Positions 53,476 through 61,615 of a stretch of DNA of 64,000 bases are shown piece after piece. Position 1 is the first letter of the stretch; each line of letters starts with the position of its first letter. This DNA is from Verrucomicrobiota bacterium (lineage in GTDB: Bacteria; Verrucomicrobiota; Verrucomicrobiia; Opitutales; Opitutaceae), in contig JACTNC010000025.1 of NCBI GenBank assembly GCA_014584295.1, forward strand, positions 33,930 to 97,929, given 5' to 3'. Below the pieces are notes generated by a model, which was not told the origin of the DNA, searched no databases, and saw only the letters and a program-made list of their open reading frames with translations. The translations under genes and the position numbers were made by a program.

Positions 53476-54263
53476 GTGTGCGCCTCGAAGCGGTGAATCT
53501 GTCATGCGGTTACGGCGGCCCTCCTGTGTTCAAAGGAGTGGATTTCACCGTTCAATCCGGCGAGATCTGTGCGTTGATCGGCCCCAATGGCTCCGGCAAA
53601 ACGACCCTGTTGCATGCCTTGGATCGACTGGTTCGACCCATGGAGGGAGAGGTGAGGCTTGATGATGTGTCGATCTGGAATTGCGGTCCGCGCGAGGTCG
53701 CCGCGCGTGTTGCGCTGGCGCCGCAGCGGGCTGCGACCGCGATCTGGCCGTTGACCGTGCGTGAAACGATTCAACTGGCACGCGCCCCGCACCGTGGCTG
53801 GCTGGCTTCGTACACATCCGAGGATGTGAAGGTCGTCATGCATGCCATGGCGCGATTTGGACTGACGAACCTGGCCGGACGATCCATGGCAACGCTTTCG
53901 GGTGGCGAAGTAAGACGGGTCCTGCTGGCCCGGGCACTGGCACAGGCTCCGGCGGTGCTCCTCTTGGACGAGCCCCTGACGTATCTGGATCTCCACTACC
54001 AGGCGGAAATCCTTACTCTGGTCAGGTCGTTGTCGCGGGAGGAAGGCATTGCCGTCGTCCTCACCCTGCACGACCTCGCCCTTGCCGCACTCTGTGCGGA
54101 TCGTGTTGTGCTACTCGCCAATGGCAGGATCTGCGGTCAAGGCCCGCCTGGGGAAATCCTCACTCCTGAAGTCCTGACCCCCGTTTACGGTGATGATCTG
54201 GAAGTCATCCAACATTCCGGAAAAAGCGTTCCCATCGTGCTGCCGCGCGTACGCGCGCGTTGA
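53472..54263 (+). CDS. ABC transporter ATP-binding protein, FecE/BtuD-like
   Basis: From ATG 53472 the product has 263 residues. Walker A is GPNGSGKTTLLHAL, the Q-loop lies in ALAPQ, the signature motif is LSGGEVRRVLLARAL, Walker B is VLLLDEPLTYLDL and the H-loop is VVLTLHDLAL. It energises the FecCD-type permease encoded just upstream. The start ATG overlaps the permease stop codon as ATGA. The gene converges with znuB; the two stops are 20 bases apart. Confidence 0.95.
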   Translation: MSVRLEAVNLSCGYGGPPVFKGVDFTVQSGEICALIGPNGSGKTTLLHALDRLVRPMEGEVRLDDVSIWNCGPREVAARVALAPQRAATAIWPLTVRETIQLARAPHRGWLASYTSEDVKVVMHAMARFGLTNLAGRSMATLSGGEVRRVLLARALAQAPAVLLLDEPLTYLDLHYQAEILTLVRSLSREEGIAVVLTLHDLALAALCADRVVLLANGRICGQGPPGEILTPEVLTPVYGDDLEVIQHSGKSVPIVLPRVRAR

Positions 54264-54282
54264 GCCGGCGCGAGGCACGGGA

Positions 54283-55191
54283 CTACTCAGTGGTATGGCG
54301 CACCGCGCGACGTTCGCGCCAGGCGGTGCGCACGGCGTGCAGCACGCCATAGCGGGGGCTGAGAAGCGCGGAGAGCAGAAATCCGGCACCCAGACACATC
54401 ACTATCGACGGTCCGCTCGAGATGCCGGAATAAAAACTCAGGACAAGACCCGCAGTCGAACCAACCATGCCGGTCAGCATTGCCGCCAGAAGCATCGTGC
54501 GGAAGCGATCGCACCAGAGATAGGCGGTTGCCGCGGGCAGCAGGAAAAGTCCTAGTGCGAGAATCACCCCCATTGTTTGCAGCGCAGCAACGAGATTGAG
54601 GACCGCCAGACAGAGGAATCCGACGTGAAACCAGCGGACGTGCATTCCCGATGCGCGAGAAAAAACAGGATCGAAGACCTCAAGCACAATACCGCGGCGA
54701 AAGAGCAGGAAAAGCAACGAGGTGATACCCGTTGCGATTGCCGTGAGAGCAAGATCTGCGGGTCCAACGCCGAGAATATTGCCGAAGAGAAAATGGAGAA
54801 GATCGACGCCCGTTCCAGACCGGCTGACAAGGGCGATGCCTGCGGCGTACGCGACGAGAAAAAATGCCCCGAATGCAGCATCCTCCTTTAGTCGCGTAAG
54901 ACGGCTCAGCAGGGCGCTGGCGACGGCGATGAGGAGGCCGGTGGCAAGCGCCCCGACAAGCATCGCGAGAACACCGTGTCCGAATAGCAGCCAGGCCACA
55001 GCGACACCCGGAAGCAGCGAGTGCGACAAAGCGTCGCCCAGCAAGGCAAGCCTCCGCAGCACAAGGATGCTCCCAAGCAGCGCGCCACTGACGCTCAGGA
55101 GCAGCGCCGATGCGAGACCACGCAGCATGAACCCGTGACGAAAAGGCTCCGTCCATTCATCGATCGAGCCAAAGATGTGAAAGGGCGTCAT
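54283..55191 (-). CDS. znuB: Zinc/manganese ABC permease, ZnuB-like
   Basis: A 302-residue inner-membrane permease of the ABC-3 family with about eight helices. Family segments: SVSGALLGSILVLRRLALLG, DALSHSLLPGVAVAWLLFG, and the second half with a NLVAALQTMGVILALGLFLL run. The start ATG at 55191 overlaps the stop of znuC (ATGA). It carries the metal across the inner membrane; zinc is preferred because of the His-rich proteins upstream. Confidence 0.92.
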   Translation of the reverse strand: MTPFHIFGSIDEWTEPFRHGFMLRGLASALLLSVSGALLGSILVLRRLALLGDALSHSLLPGVAVAWLLFGHGVLAMLVGALATGLLIAVASALLSRLTRLKEDAAFGAFFLVAYAAGIALVSRSGTGVDLLHFLFGNILGVGPADLALTAIATGITSLLFLLFRRGIVLEVFDPVFSRASGMHVRWFHVGFLCLAVLNLVAALQTMGVILALGLFLLPAATAYLWCDRFRTMLLAAMLTGMVGSTAGLVLSFYSGISSGPSIVMCLGAGFLLSALLSPRYGVLHAVRTAWRERRAVRHTTE

Positions 55192-55928
55192 GGCCGGGCG
55201 CCCAGCACGGGCATGTGGGAGCGAAAGGCGAGGTCGATGTTGGCATCGCTGAGGGCTTCAGTGGTCGGTCCAGCGGCAATGAGGCGTGTGTCGAGCAGCA
55301 CTGCGTGCGAGAAGTGCGAGCGGGCAATCGCCAGATCGTGCACTGCAGCGATGACCGTTCGGCCCTGCCCCAGCCAGCGTTGCAGCAAGTGGAGCAGGTC
55401 GGCACGGGCGGCGAGGTCCAGGCTGTTGAAAGGCTCATCCAGCAGAAATATGTCCGCCCCTTGTGCGACCGAGCGTGCAAGGAACATGCGCTGCTGCTGA
55501 CCGCCCGACAGGCGCCGAATCTGCTCGTGCTGGATGGCAATGAGATCCAGTTCGTGCAGGGCATCTTTGACCTTTCTGTTTTCTGTTTCGGTGAAGCGCC
55601 TGAAGTATCCGAGGGATGGCCAGCGTCCCTGGGCGACAACCTCCCTGACAGTGATGGGAAAATCCCATTCGACTTCGGCGCGTTGCGGAAGGTAGGCGAG
55701 CCGGGGATGGAGGTGACGGGGATGGTGGTCACCGAGCCGGATTTCCCCCTCCGTCAAGGGCAGCCATCCCAGGAGGCTCTTCAGCAGCGTGCTTTTTCCC
55801 GCGCCGTTGGGGCCGACCAGTGCGACGAGCCCGCCGCATGGAATTTGCGTGGTGATGTGATCCAGCGCGAGTCTGCGGCCGTAGCGAACAGTCACGTCCT
55901 TCAGCCGGAAAATGTCGTGGTGCGCCAT
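55188..55928 (-). CDS. znuC: Zinc/manganese ABC ATPase, ZnuC-like
   Basis: From ATG 55928 the product has 246 residues. Walker A is VGPNGAGKSTLLKSLLGWL and the Q-loop follows in LAYLPQRAEV. The signature motif is RRLSGGQQQRMFLARSVAQG, Walker B is IFLLDEPFNSLDL and the H-loop is AVHDLAIARSHF. It belongs to the manganese/zinc branch (start DIFRLKDVTVRYGRRLALDH). The frame extends to 56315 inside znuA, without homology. It lies 17 bases after znuA and overlaps znuB. Confidence 0.93.
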   Translation of the reverse strand: MAHHDIFRLKDVTVRYGRRLALDHITTQIPCGGLVALVGPNGAGKSTLLKSLLGWLPLTEGEIRLGDHHPRHLHPRLAYLPQRAEVEWDFPITVREVVAQGRWPSLGYFRRFTETENRKVKDALHELDLIAIQHEQIRRLSGGQQQRMFLARSVAQGADIFLLDEPFNSLDLAARADLLHLLQRWLGQGRTVIAAVHDLAIARSHFSHAVLLDTRLIAAGPTTEALSDANIDLAFRSHMPVLGARP

Positions 55929-55945
55929 TGAAATTGGAGCGATTG

Positions 55946-56866
55946 TCAGCGCAGGGCGTCTACAATGGTGCGGAGGTTCGTCCGCATCATCAAATCGTAG
56001 GTTGCGAATGCCGGATCCGGAGACAGGCCGTCCGCACACAAGGGGGGGGCAAGAGCAGCTCCGGTTTCGCGAACCACTGTCTGGATCAGACGTGAGTTTC
56101 CAGAACGCTCGGCAAATACCGCCTTGATGTGATTTCTGCGGACGATGGTTATGATGAAAGCGAGCTGACGCGCGCTGGTGTCGGTTGCCGTGTCGGTCCC
56201 AAGGATCGGATAGAGGATGAATCCATGCTCCCGTGCAAGATACCCGAATGCATCGTGCGAGGTTACCAACAGGCGACGATCTAGGGGCAGTCTTGCGACT
56301 TCCTGCCTTGCCCATCCCTGCAGGGCACGCAGACGATCGCGATAGGCGTCTGCATTCCTGGAAAACGTGCCGCTCTGTGCGGGACGCCGAAGAATAAACT
56401 CCGATTCGACGATTCGCGTGGCTGCAATCATCGGTTCAATGCCCTGCCACCAATGAGGATCAATCTCGCCGTGGTGATGTCGGTTGACCGTAGAGGATTC
56501 GGCATGCGCGTGGTCGGCGCAATCAAGCTTGAGATTGTTGGGCAGGCGGTCACCCACGTTCACAATAGTCCCGTCTGGGAGTTCGCGTGCTATGCGGGGC
56601 AGGTAGCTTTCGAGTCCGAGTCCACTGGCCAGGACAATCTCAGCCGTCTGAAGGCTGCGGATGTCGGTGGGTGTGGGTTCGTAGACATGCGGATCGACTC
56701 CCGGTCGGACCAGCGCCTTGACATCAACGGAATCGCCGCCGATGTCGCGTGCAATCTCGGTCAGCACGCTGTGAAGCGTGACAACGCGCAGGGGCTGGCC
56801 GAATCCGCATGTGCCGAAGGCGAGCAGCACAGCACACGCATAGAGGCAGATCCACGTTGAGCGCAT
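55946..56866 (-). CDS. znuA: Zinc ABC transporter substrate-binding protein, ZnuA-like
   Basis: A 306-residue periplasmic metal-binding protein with a signal sequence (MRSTWICLYACAVLLAFGTC). Metal ligands are seen in GVDPHVYEPTPTD, in a His-rich loop (HAHAESSTVNRHHHGEIDPH, about 118-137), in SHDAFGYLAREHG and in a late aspartate (FATYDLMMRTN). The His-rich loop is usual for zinc binding proteins, not for manganese. It scavenges zinc in the periplasm and hands it to ZnuB. The gene stands 17 bases from the lipoprotein gene and 17 from znuC. Confidence 0.93.
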   Translation of the reverse strand: MRSTWICLYACAVLLAFGTCGFGQPLRVVTLHSVLTEIARDIGGDSVDVKALVRPGVDPHVYEPTPTDIRSLQTAEIVLASGLGLESYLPRIARELPDGTIVNVGDRLPNNLKLDCADHAHAESSTVNRHHHGEIDPHWWQGIEPMIAATRIVESEFILRRPAQSGTFSRNADAYRDRLRALQGWARQEVARLPLDRRLLVTSHDAFGYLAREHGFILYPILGTDTATDTSARQLAFIITIVRRNHIKAVFAERSGNSRLIQTVVRETGAALAPPLCADGLSPDPAFATYDLMMRTNLRTIVDALR

Positions 56867-56883
56867 CCGGCGGAAGCCTAGGC

Positions 56884-57393
56884 CTAGTTGCCCGTTGCCA
56901 TGACAGGCTGGATGGCGATGGGAACATTTTCGAAACTCGTGCCCTGCGATTCGAACCGTGTGAGCGTCCCCGAAATATTCGTCGCTCCCTTCAGCCAGTC
57001 AGTGTTGGCCTCGAACTGGGAGGTGTTTCCGACGGTTTCACCTGTGGCAGTGTTTGCAACGGCAGTGAGAATCAAGGTGCGCGGCGGGGAGGGAGTGGTG
57101 ACACGGATTTCCAGCGAGGGAGCTGCGATGCGGACAAAATTTTCGGCGTGTGCATCGAGCGCGTAGGCGGTTAATTTGCCCACGGCAGCGTCGAGGACAA
57201 ACTCAACGTTGAACTGGTGGTCACCGAGCGCACAGAGGCTGCCTCCGTGCGGAGCGGTGTGGACATGCGCATGGCCAGCACCGTGATCATGATCGTGGCC
57301 GGCATGGTCATGGTTGTGCTGGTGTTTGGAGCAACCTGATAGGGTTGCCATCAGTGCGAGAGCGAATGTGGGCAGAAAGGAAGGAAGTTTCAT
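56884..57393 (-). CDS. His-rich lipoprotein next to zinc transporter
   Basis: From ATG 57393 the product has 169 residues. Signal and lipobox read MKLPSFLPTFALALMATLSG with cysteine 21. The next 25 residues are rich in His and Asp (SKHQHNHDHAGHDHDHGAGH), clearly a metal-binding tail. The rest, FNVEFVLDAAVGKLTAYALD and ANTDWLKGATNISGTLTRFE, looks like a beta-sandwich. I do not recognise the domain. It may store or shuttle zinc at the envelope, handing it to ZnuA, whose gene starts 17 bases later. A longer frame (57573) lacks support. Confidence 0.78.
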   Translation of the reverse strand: MKLPSFLPTFALALMATLSGCSKHQHNHDHAGHDHDHGAGHAHVHTAPHGGSLCALGDHQFNVEFVLDAAVGKLTAYALDAHAENFVRIAAPSLEIRVTTPSPPRTLILTAVANTATGETVGNTSQFEANTDWLKGATNISGTLTRFESQGTSFENVPIAIQPVMATGN

Positions 57394-57758
57394 CAGGTTG
57401 GATAGGCTGAGCCGTGCCTTGGCTGCATCTTGTTGTTTGCCGGGTGGCTCGGACTGGCGAACTGGCAGCCTATCAAAGACGTCAAGCGCGCCAATGCCAG
57501 ATATTTGGAGGCTCCCATGTGGTTTCACAGGTCGGCGTGGATATCGCGCAGATTTGGATTGGCATGTCGACATTCATGGGCTGGGTAACGTGGAAAGTGA
57601 AAGCGGATCGTGGGTTGGGCACGGGATGGTTTGGGCGGACCTAAGCGCACGGGAACATTCCCGAACTTTCGATTTGCATCCGCGAGGGACCTCTCTGCAA
57701 TTCTTCGATTATGACCCCGCAGATTTCCTGCCGTGAACCGTTGGTGTTGGGAGGAAGG
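57394..57758. other. Region between zinc operon and sulfatase
   Basis: About 365 bases upstream of both the zinc operon (minus) and the sulfatase (plus). It should hold both promoters. I looked for a Zur-type palindrome but saw none that I would defend. Short frames here have no ribosome binding sites. Confidence 0.35.
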
Positions 57759-59114
57759 ATGTTTGCCCTTATGCTGCTTCTGGCTTGTGGGCTTTCGGTG
57801 GCTGCGACCCCTGCGCCATCCCGTGTCGACCGTCCGAATATCGTCCTGCTGCTGGCCGATGACATTGGGTACGGGGATCTCGGTAGCTATGGAAACCGGG
57901 ATATTCCGACACCGAACATCGACTGCCTTGCACGCGAAGGCGTGCGTTTCACCGATGCCTATGTCACCTGCCCCGCGTGCGCACCGAGTCGGCTCAGCCT
58001 CATGAGCGGCGCCTATCCCCAGCGTTTCGGTATGACATGGAATGACGATCGAGGCGCGCATAAACTGCCGGATGCCCAGCGCCTCCTACCCGAACTGCTG
58101 CGCAGCGGGGGGTACGTCACGGGTCTTGTAGGAAAATGGAACGTCGTTCGTCCGGCGGAAACCGTGTTTGACGAGGTCCACGATTTTATCGAGTGGGAAT
58201 CCGACTACTGGCCTCAGGCCGACGGTCACTATATCGGCAGCAATGCGAAGACGAATCCCGGATTCCGTTCGAGCAAGACCCAGTATTGGGGACCGGTGCG
58301 TGAGGGCGACGAGTACCTCAGCGATCGCCTTGCCCGGAAAGCGGTTGAATTCATCGATCGTCATGCGGACGAGCCGTTTTTTCTTTTTGTGGGTTTCAAT
58401 GCGGTGCACAGCCCGTGGCAGGGGCGGATCAGGGATCAGAAGCGTTTTGCACACCTGCCCGAGGAGGTGATGAGACTCTATGCATCGATGATCGCCGGCC
58501 TTGATGATGGTGTGGGGCGGATCATGGAGGGTCTGCGGAATCGCGGTCTCGAGAAAAACACGCTGGTGATTTTCCTTGGTGACAATGGCCCCGCGATTGG
58601 CGGGCCTCGCATCGAAGGATGGAAAGCGAACTGGCCGCAGAGGATCGTCGTGGGATCGACGGGACCACTTCGCGGCGCAAAGACAGAACTTTTCGAAGGA
58701 GGAATCCGCGAGCCTTTCATCGTTCGCTGGCCAGCGAGGATTGAGGGAGGACGCGAATATCGTCACCCGGTGATCGCGAACGATGTGCTGCCGACGCTGT
58801 GTGCCGCAGGTGGTGTCGATGTACCATCCGGGACTGTTGTCGATGGAGTCGATCTGCTTCCTTTCCTCCAGGTGGAGAGTCCCGCGGAACCGCATGCGAC
58901 CCTGTATTGGAAAATCAAGTCGTCAGCCGCTTTGCGTCGGGGCGACTGGAAATTGATGATGCTCGCGCCGGACTGGACGCCTCAGCTTTATAATCTCAGG
59001 ACGGACATCGGCGAGGCGCACGACGTTGCCGGTGAATATCCGAAGCTTGCACATGAGCTCCACGAGGCATGGCTTGCCTGGAACGCGCCCTTGCCTCCGC
59101 CGGCGAGGCATTGA
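57759..59114 (+). CDS. Exported sulfatase (formylglycine type)
   Basis: From ATG 57759, preceded by GGGAGGAAGG, the product has 451 residues with a signal peptide (MFALMLLLACGLSVAA). The metal aspartates are in LLLADDIGYGDLGSYG. The C-x-P-x-R motif for formylglycine is CAPSR (about 74-78) in CPACAPSRLSLMSG. Further active-site parts are GKW at SGGYVTGLVGKWN, HSPW, and LGDNGPAIGG. It removes sulfate from a glycan or other ester; the substrate is unknown. A start at 57711 would add 16 residues. A sulfatase-activating enzyme is not in the window. The secreted beta-helix gene is convergent. Confidence 0.92.
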   Translation: MFALMLLLACGLSVAATPAPSRVDRPNIVLLLADDIGYGDLGSYGNRDIPTPNIDCLAREGVRFTDAYVTCPACAPSRLSLMSGAYPQRFGMTWNDDRGAHKLPDAQRLLPELLRSGGYVTGLVGKWNVVRPAETVFDEVHDFIEWESDYWPQADGHYIGSNAKTNPGFRSSKTQYWGPVREGDEYLSDRLARKAVEFIDRHADEPFFLFVGFNAVHSPWQGRIRDQKRFAHLPEEVMRLYASMIAGLDDGVGRIMEGLRNRGLEKNTLVIFLGDNGPAIGGPRIEGWKANWPQRIVVGSTGPLRGAKTELFEGGIREPFIVRWPARIEGGREYRHPVIANDVLPTLCAAGGVDVPSGTVVDGVDLLPFLQVESPAEPHATLYWKIKSSAALRRGDWKLMMLAPDWTPQLYNLRTDIGEAHDVAGEYPKLAHELHEAWLAWNAPLPPPARH

Positions 59115-59198
59115 GCAGCGTATGCCGGGGTGATCCGGTAGTCGCTCGCGCGGGAGTGCCACCGACAGGTTGGCTCCAGCTCCTGGCGGAGCGCGCTG

Positions 59199-60863
59199 CT
59201 ATTTGAACGTGTTCCCGCGCATCGTATTGTTGGAAAGGAAGGTTCGCGATGCCTTCATTTTTGCGCGTGGAAATCTGCAGTTCACGATCACGTTGCCATG
59301 GCCGCCCATGAATTTTGCGGTGGCAGTCCTGGCTCCTCCGTCGAACAGGCAATTCTCGATCGTGTTTTCCGAGGGAGGTACGTCTGCGGTCTTGGGTGCA
59401 TCGTACAACTCCTCCTTCTCGTCCTCGCTGGCCTGCGACTTGTGCTTTCCTTTCGACAGTTTTTTCTGCGTAACCCAATTGTCCTTCCGCTTGTCGGCGT
59501 TGGGATTGGTCCCACTTCCCAGTTCAAACACGCTTTTCATTCCAGCGCCTCCGTGAAAGGTGACGCTCTTCAGGGTGTTCCCGTAACAACCGAAGATCGG
59601 GTTGTCGACATAGCGTTCGTTGTGGAATTGAACGAATGGTTCGGTCAGGTTCCTGCAGATGACGGTGCCGTTTGAAATCGTGGCTTTTCGGGAGTGAAAA
59701 TTGATGTTTGCGATCCTTGGTACGGCATCACCGAAATCGATCTCAAAGCCGTCGACCGTGACGTTCCTGTTGTATTGACCGATGGAAATCGCGTCCACCG
59801 GCCGGGGATATCCCTCGATCGGTTTGTAGGTCCCATGGATGTTTCGAACGAGCAGATCGTGCGAACCTGTCTTTATTTCCATGCATCTCCACGAAAAATT
59901 CCCTGTGATGTTTGTGAAGGTGGAGTGGGCCATGGCATTCATGCCCACGAGTCGAATCCCATCGATCAGCCTGATGTTGTCGATGTGGCACTTGTAGGCG
60001 TATTGGCTTCCGGTGACCTGCGATGCATCGATCGTCATGTTTCTGAGAACCACATTCTGGACTCCGCCGAAGTTGATTCCCAGGTGGCTGTCAAAATTTC
60101 CGTTGGCGCAGATTTGCACCGCGTCGATATTCTCGTCGAAGGGATACTCGAAGGACAGCCTAGCACCCTCGATCCTTTCAATTCTCGCCATCGTGACGTG
60201 ATAGGGAAGCGTCACTTTCGAGAGATTCATGCCTCTCCTGACGGCCGACGTGATGAACACGAGTTGACCGAGTTTGAACAATGATTCATCTGCCGGATTC
60301 TTTAGGGTGAGGGATCTCTGGCCGATCTTCATCGGTTCTTTCACATCGTAGAAGTCGTATCCGGCGCCATGGTTCTCTTTCTTGTTGAATCCATACGGCG
60401 CGTGATCACCAAACAGGAATCCGAAGTTTAGCGACCCTCCCCTGGAGCGGTCATTTCGCAGGCGTCCCTTGTTGTTTCCGTCAACAATCACGTTGTCCTT
60501 CATCACAATCGGTGACGTGATGACGTAGTTCCCTTCAGCGAGAACTTCGCCTCGCTCCTCCGACGCCTTGTCGACCGCCTGCTGAAATGCCGCACCGTCG
60601 ATGGTGATTTTCAGATCCCGAACCTGGGGATATGTCCGCCTGGCCTCCGGCAGGGATCCGAATCTTTCCGACAGATAGTGGATTTTGCCGTCGCCGATTG
60701 CGCCGAACGCTTCGGGAGTGAAGGTCTTGCCCGCTGGTTTCAGCTGGGCAACATCGGGAAACTTTTCCGGGGCAGGTGCGGCCCGCAATGAACCGGCTGC
60801 AAGCAACAGAAGGATCTGGATGTTCACCAACTGAAAACATGTGCGGAGTTTTTGGCGATGCAT
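59199..60863 (-). CDS. Secreted right-handed beta-helix protein
   Basis: From ATG 60863 the product has 554 residues with a signal peptide (MHRQKLRTCFQLVNIQILLL, then AAGSLRAAP). The mature start FTPEAFGAIGDGKIHYL resembles polysaccharide lyase/pectinase families with a DFGAxGDG start. The middle consists of many short strand repeats (NVVLRNMTIDASQVTGSQYA, TFTNITGNFSWRCMEIKTG and so on), as in a parallel beta-helix. A lysine/glutamate-rich insertion lies at about 460-490. Catalytic residues cannot be assigned. It may act on plant or algal glycans; the adjacent sulfatase fits such a role. Confidence 0.72.
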   Translation of the reverse strand: MHRQKLRTCFQLVNIQILLLLAAGSLRAAPAPEKFPDVAQLKPAGKTFTPEAFGAIGDGKIHYLSERFGSLPEARRTYPQVRDLKITIDGAAFQQAVDKASEERGEVLAEGNYVITSPIVMKDNVIVDGNNKGRLRNDRSRGGSLNFGFLFGDHAPYGFNKKENHGAGYDFYDVKEPMKIGQRSLTLKNPADESLFKLGQLVFITSAVRRGMNLSKVTLPYHVTMARIERIEGARLSFEYPFDENIDAVQICANGNFDSHLGINFGGVQNVVLRNMTIDASQVTGSQYAYKCHIDNIRLIDGIRLVGMNAMAHSTFTNITGNFSWRCMEIKTGSHDLLVRNIHGTYKPIEGYPRPVDAISIGQYNRNVTVDGFEIDFGDAVPRIANINFHSRKATISNGTVICRNLTEPFVQFHNERYVDNPIFGCYGNTLKSVTFHGGAGMKSVFELGSGTNPNADKRKDNWVTQKKLSKGKHKSQASEDEKEELYDAPKTADVPPSENTIENCLFDGGARTATAKFMGGHGNVIVNCRFPRAKMKASRTFLSNNTMRGNTFK

Positions 60864-61092
60864 GGGGGGATGATGCGATGATTGCGGACGGCATCGGTCG
60901 CAGCAGCCTGTGCTTGATATCAAAATAACAGGCGGATGACCTGCCCGGTGATCAGCAAGTGGATGTTATCACTGGTTGATGTGACGACGAAGCCCACGCT
61001 CGGGTTACCTGGGGCACCGGGAACTTCCGGAATGCGATTGTCTTTGGGCAGACCCCAACTTCGAGAGGCCGTGCAGTCCACAGGGTCTCCGG
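60864..61092. other. Spacer between NTF2-like gene and beta-helix gene
   Basis: About 230 bases with no convincing gene. It lies upstream of the beta-helix gene on its strand and probably carries its promoter. Nothing else was seen. Confidence 0.35.
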
Positions 61093-61512
61093 CTACTTCT
61101 CGATGCCTGCCGTGCGCGCGAAGGCATGATAGTCGAGGGCTGTATTCTGATCGTGTATGATTTTCCAGGCTCCGTCCTGAAGCTGAAAAACGTAAACGAG
61201 CCATGTCTCGAAACCCTCAGCAGATTGGTCGGGCTTGTAGGAATAGCGGATCAGCGCCATCGCCATGTCTTCGCCCACGACCTTGTGAACTACCGAGGCT
61301 TTCCAGATCCATTTCGGATCCTTGAACCATGTTTCGTGGAGTGCGACCGTTTCGGCAGGGGTCTTGAAAGAGAATCCGTTCTGGACGATCGTGTAGAGCG
61401 TATCGCCGGAGGTCAGGTGTGATTTGAATGCGGCGAGGTCGCGGTTGGCGATGGCTTCAAAATGTGCATTCAGCGCGGCGTCGAAATCGGGGTTTTTTGA
61501 GGGGCTGGGCAT
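61093..61512 (-). CDS. NTF2-like/SnoaL-type protein
   Basis: From ATG 61512 the product has 139 residues. It has the cone-shaped NTF2 fold pattern: FDAALNAHFEAIANRDLAAF, then SGDTLYTIVQNGFSFKTPAE, and late strands WLVYVFQLQDGAWKIIHDQN. This is the DUF4440/SnoaL-like signature (W-I-HDQN at the end). Such small proteins are enzymes or ligand binders of very varied roles; the substrate is not known. A longer frame goes back to 61572. It lies 103 bases downstream of hemN. Confidence 0.82.
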   Translation of the reverse strand: MPSPSKNPDFDAALNAHFEAIANRDLAAFKSHLTSGDTLYTIVQNGFSFKTPAETVALHETWFKDPKWIWKASVVHKVVGEDMAMALIRYSYKPDQSAEGFETWLVYVFQLQDGAWKIIHDQNTALDYHAFARTAGIEK

Positions 61513-61615
61513 GGATGGAACTTGGAAATGAAGCCTTACGGAGGCGATGCGCCGAACTGACCTCAACGACAATCACACGGATCGCATGAACTGACCTGCG
61601 GAGATCGAAAGCGGC

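Noticed and set aside
57394..57758. Zur operator before the zinc operon
   Set aside because: Expected for the operon, but no convincing palindrome could be identified by eye.
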